Source: JASHVB01 sp049522565 (GTDB lineage: Bacteria > Pseudomonadota > Alphaproteobacteria > Acetobacterales > Acetobacteraceae). From it: a DNA stretch of 7,292 bases. The position numbers and the translations under genes were made by a program. Shown here one piece after another: positions 1 to 6,283 of this stretch. How positions within the stretch are numbered: position 1 is the stretch's first letter; every line of letters starts with the position of its first letter. The notes under the pieces were generated by a model that ran no database searches, was not told the origin of the DNA, and saw nothing but the letters and a program-made list of their open reading frames with translations. The stretch covers positions 1 to 7,292 of the forward strand of contig JBEKNT010000358.1 in NCBI GenBank assembly GCA_049522565.1. The letters run 5' to 3'.

Positions 1-26
1 GCACCCTCGCCCGGCGTTACGCGCCC

Positions 27-50
27 ACCGCTCCCGCCAGCGGGAGCGGT
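27..50 (-). terminator. GC-rich hairpin just past the glycosidase stop
   Basis: The sequence shows a perfect inverted repeat: arms ACCGCTCCCGC (27-37) and its complement (40-50), with two central bases, so effectively about ten pairs closed by a four-base loop. It begins 12 bases beyond the stop codon of the minus-strand glycosidase gene. No run of T follows on either strand, so it is not a textbook intrinsic terminator. It may instead be a 3'-end stabiliser or a U-tract-less terminator, which high-GC bacteria can use. An alternative exact 8-pair stem (35-42 with 54-61) competes with it. The role as transcript end is inferred from position and strength. Confidence 0.5.
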
Positions 51-62
51 TATCGCTGGCGC

Positions 63-2264
63 TCAGGTGATCGCGTGCGCCAGCAGCGTGCTGAGCGACA
101 CCGGGCCGGCGGCTTCCAACGTGGCCGCGACATAGCTGGCCCCACCGGCAACACCGCTCGGATCAACCTGGATGACCGAGCCGGTGCCGGACGGAGTCAC
201 CGCCACGTAATTGCCGATCGTCGCCAGGTCGCCGTTCCAACTCGTGCTGGCGAGCAGACCGCGCATGTCGAACTTGTCGCCATTTGTCATCATATAGCCG
301 TAGATATCGTCATAGCCCTGGTTGGCAGCCGGCAGCACGATCGTGTTGTTGGTGCCGCTGTCGTAGAGCGCGTTGTTGCCAGCGCCGGCATTCACCACGT
401 TATTTGACCCGGAGAAATAGATCTTATCGTTGCCCGCGCCGGTGGTGATCGTGTTGCCGCCCTGGAAGGCTTGCACCGTTTCCGTGCCACCGGTTGCGGT
501 CAGCGTGTTGCCGGTTCCGCCGATAAAGATCAGATGGTCGCCGGCGCTCGCGGTGATCGCCGCGTTGCTGACATTCTCCACCGGATCGGCATTGCTGGGC
601 GCAATGCTGATCGTCGAGGTTGTCGTACCGCCGGAGCTGCTGCTGCTCCCGCCCGTCGTGCCGCTGCCGACCGTCACGCCGATCGACCTGGTTGCCTGCG
701 CGCCGCCTTGGTCCCACACGTTCACCGTGATCGACGCGTTGCTGTTGCCCGCCGCATAGGACAGCGTCGTCAGGTCGGCATTGATCTGCGCCAGCGTGCC
801 ACTGACGTGGATGGCACTGGTGCCAGACCCGCTCACTGCGCCGCCGCTGGCGCCGGTCATGGATACGGTGCCACCGCTGGTGGTCACATTCAGCGCCAGT
901 GTGCCCGCGTTGCCAGCCGCCCAGAGGTCGGACAGCGAGACGCCGGTAATGGCTGCCGTGCCGCCCGCCGCGACGCTCTCGGACGCTGGTGCCGTCAGCA
1001 CCGGGGCGGGGCTCGCGCCGGAGGTCGACGTTGTGCCGGAGCCGGAGGTGGAGCTTGCGCCTGAACCCGCGGACGTGCCGGTCGTGCCACCACTGCTCGA
1101 ACCGGAACCGCTGGAACTGCCCGTGCTGGCGGCGCTGCCCGACGGGATGACCTCCACCAGCAACGGATCATTGCCCAGGCTGAGCGAAATGCTGCTGGCG
1201 TTGGTCGCGCTGGCGATCGCGGAGGTGCCGGTGACCGGGTCGTACACCTCGATCTGCGCAGCCGCCGAGGGAAGCTGCAGCGTGACCGTGTGCGTGGCCG
1301 CGCTTTCGTCCCACACCGCGATCCAATCGCTGCCGTCGGATTTCTGCATCAGCAGCGTGTTGTCGGTCGATTGCTGCCCGCTCAGTGAATAGTTGAGCGA
1401 ACCCGGCGTGAAGCTGGCGGCGTTGGAGCCGGTATCTGCGAGCAGGGTCGTCAGGTCGTGCAGCGCCGTGCCGGCCGGCGTCGCGGAGCCGTCCGCGTTC
1501 ATCAGCCCGTAATTGCCCGAGCTGTCGTTGAACAGCGCATAATAATACATCATGGCGTCGCCGTCCTTGATGCCGTCGAGCGCCGCCTGCACCACATACT
1601 GCGCTATCGCGCCCTGGTTGAACGTGCTGGTGTTCCAGCCGATCTCGGTGGTGATGACCTGGCGGCTTCCGGCGGCGAGCAGCGCGTCGCTGTTGAGTTG
1701 CTGGATCGACGAATCGGTGGTCTGACCGGCTTGGGGATAGGTGTGGGCATTCGCATAGTCGGCATAGGCCGACAGGTTGCCGACCTTGTCGTAGTCGCCA
1801 TGCCAGTCGTTCGCCGCGGTCCAGCCGGCGCCGAAGCTCATGTTGATGGCCTTCAGGCCGTATTCATGCGCCGTGGCATAGACCTGTTGCTGGAACTGCG
1901 CGGTGTAACCCAGCGAATTGCCGAGCGAGGCCGGATAGGAATCATCCTCCTCGTTGCCGCCCTCGAGAAAGTTGAGGACGCCTTCCTGCGCGAGCTGCGC
2001 GACGAACCCTAGATCGGTCTGCATTCCCGAGGGCGATGTCTCGCCGATATAGTCGTCGAACTTCGCGCCGGTGGCGTTCGCCACCTGGAGCCAGGCACTG
2101 GCGTCGGCGGCGGTTTGCGCACTATCCCTGATGTTGTGCAGGCCAAGATACTTGATCGCTGCCTCGACGGTCGCCAGGTTTTGGTAGCCGTCCGCATCGA
2201 AATCAATATGCGTATTGATTCCGAGCGAGTTGATGAGGCTTGCGGTGGAGATGGCGGTCGTCAT
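63..2264 (-). CDS. Modular secreted glycoside hydrolase-like protein, type I secretion (RTX-type) C-terminus
   Basis: This is a 733-residue protein. Residues about 10-280 look like a TIM-barrel hydrolase of clan GH-A: LEGGNEED puts the acid/base candidate at E105 after N104, NAHTYP lies at 172-177, and TTEIGW puts the nucleophile candidate at E207. Residues about 289-373 resemble the beta-sandwich that often follows such barrels (QKSDGSDWIAVWDE). A Ser/Gly/Thr linker (374-418) leads to an Ig/cadherin-like domain (about 419-533), a second Ser/Gly/Thr linker (534-552) and an RTX-like beta-roll (about 572-645, including TGAGNDKIYF). The tail (661-733, ending VSLSTLLAHAIT) resembles type I secretion targets. 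There is no N-terminal signal peptide, which fits one-step ABC export, but no exporter genes are in the window. The ATG at 2264 was chosen because the barrel begins there and AGGA lies 11 bases upstream. The frame stays open to an ATG at 2435, but those extra 57 residues look non-coding. The substrate and exact GH family are not recognisable; a polysaccharide is inferred. Confidence 0.8.
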   Translation of the reverse strand: MTTAISTASLINSLGINTHIDFDADGYQNLATVEAAIKYLGLHNIRDSAQTAADASAWLQVANATGAKFDDYIGETSPSGMQTDLGFVAQLAQEGVLNFLEGGNEEDDSYPASLGNSLGYTAQFQQQVYATAHEYGLKAINMSFGAGWTAANDWHGDYDKVGNLSAYADYANAHTYPQAGQTTDSSIQQLNSDALLAAGSRQVITTEIGWNTSTFNQGAIAQYVVQAALDGIKDGDAMMYYYALFNDSSGNYGLMNADGSATPAGTALHDLTTLLADTGSNAASFTPGSLNYSLSGQQSTDNTLLMQKSDGSDWIAVWDESAATHTVTLQLPSAAAQIEVYDPVTGTSAIASATNASSISLSLGNDPLLVEVIPSGSAASTGSSSGSGSSSGGTTGTSAGSGASSTSGSGTTSTSGASPAPVLTAPASESVAAGGTAAITGVSLSDLWAAGNAGTLALNVTTSGGTVSMTGASGGAVSGSGTSAIHVSGTLAQINADLTTLSYAAGNSNASITVNVWDQGGAQATRSIGVTVGSGTTGGSSSSSGGTTTSTISIAPSNADPVENVSNAAITASAGDHLIFIGGTGNTLTATGGTETVQAFQGGNTITTGAGNDKIYFSGSNNVVNAGAGNNALYDSGTNNTIVLPAANQGYDDIYGYMMTNGDKFDMRGLLASTSWNGDLATIGNYVAVTPSGTGSVIQVDPSGVAGGASYVAATLEAAGPVSLSTLLAHAIT

Positions 2265-2273
2265 CAGGATAAA

Positions 2274-2280
2274 GTTCCTA
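2274..2280 (-). promoter_or_regulatory. Probable ribosome binding site of the glycosidase gene
   Basis: Reading on the minus strand, TAGGAAC lies upstream of the ATG at 2264, with 11 bases between AGGA and the ATG. This is slightly long but workable. The AGGA can pair with TCCT four bases before the start codon, forming a small four-pair hairpin with an ACTTTA loop that could partly mask the site. It supports the 2264 start over the far upstream ATG at 2435. Confidence 0.4.
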
Positions 2281-2627
2281 TTACTGGGGCAGATTTCACC
2301 CCTGCGATGGCGCGAAATCGTTGCCGTGTCAGACTGGTGGCGCCCAGGTGGGCCTTGGTGGGTCGGGCTCAGCCCTCCGATGATGTCACAAAGCTCGATC
2401 CCCCTCCGAGCACCCCCGCCTTTCAGGGTGGGCACCCTCGTGTTTCGGTCTGCCGCGACCGCTGCGAAGCCCGATGGGCGGTATCCGGTCTCAGCGAGGC
2501 GGCTCTACCAATATTCCCCTGAGGAAAACACCCCTTTGTGAGTGCGACGTCAGAAACCTGCAAAGTCGTTCGATCCCAGCCATCCGCAACAACAGAGTTG
2601 AGACGAATTTCTTATCGACACGAATCC

Positions 2628-2666
2628 GTGATATTATTTGTACACCTGTGTGATATATTTGCTACA
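2628..2666. repeat. Pair of imperfect 17-base direct repeats, possible tandem operator
   Basis: Two 17-base copies lie in the AT-rich island: GTGATATTATTTGTACA (2628-2644) and GTGATATATTTGCTACA (2650-2666). They match at 16 aligned positions once a one-base gap is allowed in each. Their starts are 22 bases apart, about two helical turns, so a protein bound to both would lie on one face of the DNA. Between them is a small dyad, ACAC-CT-GTGT (2642-2651). They sit about 365 bases upstream of the glycosidase ATG and about 75 bases beyond the ruvX stop. A regulator-binding role is inferred from spacing and base composition; I do not recognise the motif. Confidence 0.45.
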
Positions 2667-2741
2667 ATCGAGTCGTCCGCGCGACCTGACATGACCTTCG
2701 GATCGATCTACTAAGTAATATTGTGCAATTATTAGGAACGG

Positions 2742-3203
2742 CTAACGGAGCGACTCCAGCGCGCTCTGCAACAGCCAGGCGGCGGCCATGCGGTCCACGG
2801 CCGCGGCGCGCCGCTTGCGGCTCACGTCGGCTTCGCCGATCAGGAACCGGTTGACCGCGGCGGAGGACAGCCGCTCATCCCACAGCGCGGCGGGCAGGCC
2901 GGTGGCCTCCGACAACGCCAGGGTCCAGTCGCGTGCCGCCTGGGCCGCCGGGCCGAACGAGCCGTCCATCGACAGCGGCAGCCCGACAACCAACCCGCCG
3001 GCGCCCTCCTTGGTCGCGATCGCGACGACCTCGGCGGCGTTGTCGCGCAGCTTGCCGCGCCTGAGGCTGCCATAGGGCGAGGCAAGCGTCAGCGAAACGT
3101 CCGACAGCGCGACGCCGATCGTGCGCCTGCCGGGGTCGATCCCGATCAGCCGCTGGTTGCGTGCCAGGCGGTCGCGCAGCGCGGGCAGTTCCAGCAAGGG
3201 CAT
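2742..3203 (-). CDS. ruvX: RuvX/YqgF family nuclease (pre-16S rRNA processing, putative Holliday junction resolvase)
   Basis: This is a 153-residue protein, slightly longer than the usual 130-150. It has the family's RNase H-fold motifs in order: GIDPGRRTIGVALSD with the metal-binding Asp at D23, VVGLPLSMDGSFGP at 72-85, WDERLSS at 108-114 with D109/E110, and AVDRMAAAWLLQ with D137 near the end. In E. coli, YqgF acts in maturation of the 5' end of 16S rRNA; the Holliday-junction role is assigned mainly by structure. The start at 3203 is preceded by AAGGCAAGG as a ribosome binding site. It lies 47 bases downstream of the TonB receptor stop on the same strand, so read-through from that pair is possible. 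No strong terminator follows its TAG stop. Confidence 0.93.
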   Translation of the reverse strand: MPLLELPALRDRLARNQRLIGIDPGRRTIGVALSDVSLTLASPYGSLRRGKLRDNAAEVVAIATKEGAGGLVVGLPLSMDGSFGPAAQAARDWTLALSEATGLPAALWDERLSSAAVNRFLIGEADVSRKRRAAAVDRMAAAWLLQSALESLR

Positions 3204-3233
3204 CGCCTTGCCTTATGCCGGTAGCGGCGGGGG

Positions 3234-3250
3234 ACGCAAAGCGGCTGCGT
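3234..3250 (-). other. Small hairpin directly after the TonB receptor stop
   Basis: ACGCA (3234-3238) pairs with TGCGT (3246-3250) around a seven-base loop, abutting the stop codon of the receptor gene in the 47-base gap before ruvX. The stem is short and no T-run follows, so it is at most a weak attenuator. Termination between the two genes is not demonstrated by the sequence. Confidence 0.2.
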
Positions 3251-5302
3251 TCAGAACCGTATCGTCACCATGCCGATCAGCCGCCGCTCTACCGGCGGGC
3301 CGGCGGTCTGTATCAGGCTCGGGGCGTTGAATTGCTGCGCCACCATGGACAACAGCAGGTGGTCGGTGACGCGATAGCCGATTCGGGCGTTCAGCGTCAC
3401 GTAATTGTCGATCTCGACGGGTTGCAAGTACGGGCCTGTGCCGGTCGCCTGGTAATCGCGGTAGCTCGACTGCCAGCGGCCCATGACGTCGGCCTCCCAC
3501 GCCCCGTGCGAATAGCCCAATCCCAGAATGACCACGTGCCGCGGCACGGCTTGCGCATAGTCCACCGGGTTGGTCGTGAGCGGCCCGGTATCGAGTGTGG
3601 TATGGTCGGTGGTGCTGACGAACGCATAGCTGGCGTTCCAGCGGAAACCGGAGGCGGCATGGCCTTTGATGCCAAGCTCGACGCCGATGGCGTCGGAAGA
3701 GCCGACATTGGCGGACTGTAGCACCGGCAGGCCGGCGGGTCCGATCACCGGCGTGGCCGCATAGGGCTCGCTGATCAGATCGTCGGTACGTTGGGCGAAT
3801 AGTGCTGCCCGCAGCGTCGAATCGATCGCCGGCACCGCGCGATCGTAGTCCAATTCGGCATTGTACACGATCGATGGGCGCAGCCCGGGATTGCCGACCG
3901 TGACCACCGGACTGTCCTGGCTTGCCGGTATCTGCCATCCGAAATCGATCAGGCTGGGCACCTGGACGCCGCGCGCGAGCATCAGCCGCAGCGTGTCCCG
4001 ATCCGTCACCGCGAACACCAGCCCTGAATTGAAGCTGGGCACGGTGAACCCGGCGTTATTGTAGTCAGCCATCGTCAGTCCCGAGCCAGACGCCAGCGTC
4101 CCCGAGTAGCTCAGACGCAGGGTGTCCACCCGGACGGCATTGGTCAGCGACAGCGCCGGGGCGATCTGCCAATCCCACATCGCACTCGCCGCATAGACCT
4201 GATAGCCGATGGTGCCTTGGATGGCCCCGGGTGAGGTGGCCGCGTTGTTGCGATATTCCAGCCCGATCCGCAGGCTGTGCTCCGCGCCGACCTTCACCAG
4301 GTCGCTGGCCTGCACCACAATGACCGCCTCGGTCCCCCAGGTTGGCAGATCGGCTATGGTCGGCGCGTAGATCGATACGCTCTCCGCGTTGCGATAGGCG
4401 CTGAAGCTGAGCAAGCCGATCGACGTGTCGGCATTCACCCCGGCGCGGAACGAATTGGTCTGCTTGGATTGGGTGTCGAAGGCGTCGGTGAAGTTCTCCT
4501 CGGCGTAGCGCGTGTCCGCGTCGCTGGCCTCGAAGAAGCCTTCCACGCCGGCTCCGAATTTGACCCTGGCATCGAGGTTGAAGACGCCGGCCATGGGCGA
4601 CAGGCGTGACACCGCCTCGGCCGGTGCGAGATTGCCCGGTGCGAAGTCGCTGGCACGGAAGCCGCCCAACGACAGCCGGACACCCGCGGCGTCGCCGATC
4701 TGCCCGGTTCCGACCACCGAGCCGCTGCGATAATCCTGCGTTCCGCCACGCAGCGTCGCGACGTTGATCGAGTCGTGCAGCGGATCGTAGGTGATGATGT
4801 TGATCACGCCGCTGACCGCATTGAAGCCGTACAGCGCCGAGTTGGGACCCTTGATCACTTCGATCTGGCGGATCTCGTCGAGCTGGACCGGAATGGTCGG
4901 CCATTCCACGTGGCCGTAGTCGTCGGAATACACTTGGCGCCCGTTCACCAGCACCAGCAGGCGGGGATTGTACGCCTGGTTGTAGCCGCGAATGCCAACC
5001 TCGGCGTCCGCGATGCCGTAGCTTCGCACATCGACTCCGGCGATGAACTGCAACACGTCCGGAATGGTGACCGCGCCGGAGCGCCTGATATCGTCCTGCG
5101 TGATGATCTCGATATTGGCCGGCGCCTCGCTGGCTCGCTGCGGCTTGCCGGTCGCAGAGTCCGTCACCGGCTCGTCGAACAATTGCTCATACATGCCGTA
5201 GTCGAGCGATTGTGCCGAGGCTTGCATGCCAAGCGCGAAGCCGCCGAGCAGCAGAGCCAGCAGACCTCCGATCGGGCCGGTAAAGCGCCGGCTGCTGCTC
5301 AT
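3251..5302 (-). CDS. TonB-dependent outer-membrane receptor
   Basis: This is a 683-residue protein. An export signal covers residues 1 to about 31 (Arg-rich start, LLALLLGGFALG core, ASA-Q cleavage region). EPVTDSATGKP (44-54) follows and is a plausible TonB-box region. The plug domain covers about 60-175, with ANIEIITQDDIRRSG, VGIRGYN (102-108), RLLVLVNGRQVY (114-125), IEVIKGPNSALYGFNAVSG (147-165) and VINIITY. The rest is a 22-strand-type barrel with VGNPGLRP at 469-476. It ends in Phe (VTIRF), as outer-membrane barrels do. The ATG at 5302 overlaps the stop of the upstream yfiR-like gene (ATGA), indicating translational coupling; GGGAA just upstream can serve as ribosome binding site. The same frame is open far upstream to 6166, but only because of GC bias. 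The ligand (siderophore, cobalamin, sugar or other) cannot be told from the sequence. Confidence 0.9.
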   Translation of the reverse strand: MSSSRRFTGPIGGLLALLLGGFALGMQASAQSLDYGMYEQLFDEPVTDSATGKPQRASEAPANIEIITQDDIRRSGAVTIPDVLQFIAGVDVRSYGIADAEVGIRGYNQAYNPRLLVLVNGRQVYSDDYGHVEWPTIPVQLDEIRQIEVIKGPNSALYGFNAVSGVINIITYDPLHDSINVATLRGGTQDYRSGSVVGTGQIGDAAGVRLSLGGFRASDFAPGNLAPAEAVSRLSPMAGVFNLDARVKFGAGVEGFFEASDADTRYAEENFTDAFDTQSKQTNSFRAGVNADTSIGLLSFSAYRNAESVSIYAPTIADLPTWGTEAVIVVQASDLVKVGAEHSLRIGLEYRNNAATSPGAIQGTIGYQVYAASAMWDWQIAPALSLTNAVRVDTLRLSYSGTLASGSGLTMADYNNAGFTVPSFNSGLVFAVTDRDTLRLMLARGVQVPSLIDFGWQIPASQDSPVVTVGNPGLRPSIVYNAELDYDRAVPAIDSTLRAALFAQRTDDLISEPYAATPVIGPAGLPVLQSANVGSSDAIGVELGIKGHAASGFRWNASYAFVSTTDHTTLDTGPLTTNPVDYAQAVPRHVVILGLGYSHGAWEADVMGRWQSSYRDYQATGTGPYLQPVEIDNYVTLNARIGYRVTDHLLLSMVAQQFNAPSLIQTAGPPVERRLIGMVTIRF

Positions 5303-5847
5303 AGTTCCCGCACCATCATGTGGAACGCGATGGGAAACACGACCCCCGCCGCACGCGCGGCTTCGGCGTTCAGGACGATCTCCACCCTCGGGTTGGACCG
5401 GATGGTCATGATGCAGCTTCCCGATTGCACCGCTGCCAGTTCGGCGGTGACACACAACGCATGCCGCGCACGCGACGCGCGCATGACCGCGTCGCCGTTG
5501 GCATCGGCGGCGCTGACGATGACGGCGGGCTCGATGCTCGCCAGCGCCGCGACATCGATCACTTGCGGCTTGAGAATGATGCTGCCGACCCGGACACCAT
5601 CGCCGATTTCCGCGGCAATCTGCTCGGCGTCGGCGCGCGAGCCGGCATTGCCGCTGGCATACACAACCGCGACCGTCGTCGCGCCGTCCGGCGGCAGTTG
5701 CACGAAGCCGAGTGCTTTGCCGAGCACCTGCACCTCCTGCGGCGACAGCGATGCGGCCATCGCGGCACGCGGTTCGGCGCCGGCCAGCAGCAGAAGGACG
5801 GCGAGCCCTGGGGGCCCCCAGCGAGCCAGGCGGTTGCGGCAGGGCAT
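5299..5847 (-). CDS. YfiR/DUF4154-like exported protein
   Basis: This is a 182-residue protein with a signal peptide: Arg-rich start, GLAVLLLLAG core, and a cleavage site probably after A31 of AAMAA. The mature part carries features I associate with the YfiR (DUF4154) family: GFVQLPP near the start, a central alpha/beta section ending EPAVIVSA, and VEIVLNAEAARAAGVVFPI near the end. C132 and C145 could form a periplasmic disulfide; YfiR of Pseudomonas aeruginosa also depends on disulfides. That protein restrains the diguanylate cyclase YfiN, but no such cyclase is in this window. The gene overlaps the TonB receptor gene by four bases, so the two are probably one operon. The ATG at 5847 was chosen because it gives a clean signal peptide; no good ribosome binding site precedes it. 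The main alternative is a divergent periplasmic ligand-binding protein. Confidence 0.6.
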   Translation of the reverse strand: MPCRNRLARWGPPGLAVLLLLAGAEPRAAMAASLSPQEVQVLGKALGFVQLPPDGATTVAVVYASGNAGSRADAEQIAAEIGDGVRVGSIILKPQVIDVAALASIEPAVIVSAADANGDAVMRASRARHALCVTAELAAVQSGSCIMTIRSNPRVEIVLNAEAARAAGVVFPIAFHMMVREL

Positions 5848-5995
5848 GCGGTGACAGCTTGTTGGGCCGGGCAAGCCTAGCAGCGGAACCTTGCGGAATG
5901 GTGAAGGCCGCCAGGGCGTCTGGCCGGCGTTGAACCGCGGCTGCCCTGCTTGTATGGTCCGGCGCAGCCATTCCCGGAAAAGGTCCGCGCCACCC
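5848..5995. other. Divergent intergenic region between the yfiR-like gene and gatC
   Basis: This 148-base region separates leftward (yfiR-like, TonB receptor) from rightward (gatCA) transcription, so it should hold promoters for both. A rightward candidate is listed separately. Leftward, the best I can see is TTCACC with TAGGCT 19 bases later, which is weak and not claimed as a site. Confidence 0.5.
5930..5958 (+). promoter_or_regulatory. Candidate sigma-70 promoter for gatCA
   Basis: TTGAAC (5930-5935) and TATGGT (5953-5958) each match four of six consensus bases and have the ideal 17-base spacer. A start about seven bases on would leave a leader of roughly 30 bases before the gatC ATG at 5996. 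The leader contains GGAAAAGG (5976-5983), 12 bases before the ATG, as a weak ribosome binding site. Position and spacing make this the best promoter in the window, but it rests on sequence match alone. Confidence 0.45.
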
Positions 5996-6283
5996 ATGTC
6001 GCTCGATCACGCGACGGTCCGTCGCATCGCCACCCTCGCGCGCATCCGCGTGGAGGAAGCCGAGATTCCACGCCTGCAATCCGAGCTGAACGGCATCCTG
6101 GGTTGGATCGCGCAATTGAACGAGGTGGACGTCGAGGGCATCGAGCCGTTGACCGGCGCCGCACACATGGCGCTGAAAATGCGCGAGGACGTGGTGACCG
6201 ACGGCGGTTATCCGGAAAAGGTGCTGGCGAACGCGCCGGATCGTGCCGGGCCGTTCTTCGCGGTGCCGAAAGTCGTGGAGTGA
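5996..6283 (+). CDS. gatC: Asp-tRNA(Asn)/Glu-tRNA(Gln) amidotransferase subunit C
   Basis: This 95-residue protein has the usual family length. The N-terminal helix (VRRIATLARIRVEEAEIPRL, about 8-27), the helix GILGWIAQLNEVDVEGIEPL, and the C-terminal section with MREDVVTDGG and PDRAGPFFAVPKVVE are typical of GatC. GatC wraps around GatA and GatB and stabilises the complex that converts Glu-tRNA(Gln) to Gln-tRNA(Gln), or the Asp/Asn equivalent, in the cytoplasm. The ATG at 5996 starts exactly at the conserved N-terminus; an upstream in-frame ATG at 5891 would overlap the promoter and adds unrelated residues. Its TGA overlaps the gatA ATG by one base (TGATG), so translation of the two is coupled. 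Confidence 0.95.
   Translation: MSLDHATVRRIATLARIRVEEAEIPRLQSELNGILGWIAQLNEVDVEGIEPLTGAAHMALKMREDVVTDGGYPEKVLANAPDRAGPFFAVPKVVE

Larger units (their letters stand above)
2265..2741. other. 477-base gene-free region upstream of the glycosidase gene
   Basis: No convincing gene lies here. The part nearest the glycosidase start (about 2280-2480) is GC-rich and full of short minus-strand hairpins: GGGCTGAGCCC (loop TGA), GCCC-ACCT-GGGC, CACCC pairing with GGGTG, and GGGG-N9-CCCC next to the ribosome binding site. The part nearer ruvX (about 2600-2740) is markedly AT-rich and holds a 17-base direct repeat pair plus a partial dyad, ATTGTGCAAT, at 2720-2729. I found no confident -35/-10 pair, no T-tract terminator after ruvX and no riboswitch I recognise. 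The region most likely holds the glycosidase promoter, its regulatory sites and a long leader. The GC-rich half could alternatively be a remnant or end of a repeated element. Confidence 0.55.

Noticed and set aside
781..1392. 203-residue plus-strand frame with repeated Pro/Glu segments
   Set aside because: It is the mirror of the Ser/Gly linker and Ig-like domain of the glycosidase; the repeats come from linker codons.
2265..2435. N-terminal extension of the glycosidase to the ATG at 2435
   Set aside because: The 57 extra residues are rich in Gly, Arg, His and Pro with no domain or signal peptide, the DNA there is hairpin-rich, and the 2264 start has a ribosome binding site and begins right at the hydrolase domain.
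2554..2574. Sigma-54-like promoter (GG...TTTGCA) on the minus strand
   Set aside because: The distance between the GG and GC elements is 13 bases instead of the required 10.
2265..2741. Riboswitch (TPP, cobalamin, c-di-GMP or SAM class) or structural RNA (SRP, 6S, tmRNA)
   Set aside because: None of the conserved core sequences of these families could be found on either strand.
4775..5854. 359-residue plus-strand open frame
   Set aside because: It lies antisense to the receptor and yfiR-like genes, has Arg/Ala/His-rich low-quality composition, and shows no domain; typical of GC-rich codon shadows.
5303..6166. Extension of the TonB receptor frame upstream to 6166 (971 residues)
   Set aside because: It would run antisense through gatC, across the divergent promoter region and through the yfiR-like gene out of frame. 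The residues look like a GC-bias shadow, and a clear signal peptide starts at 5302.
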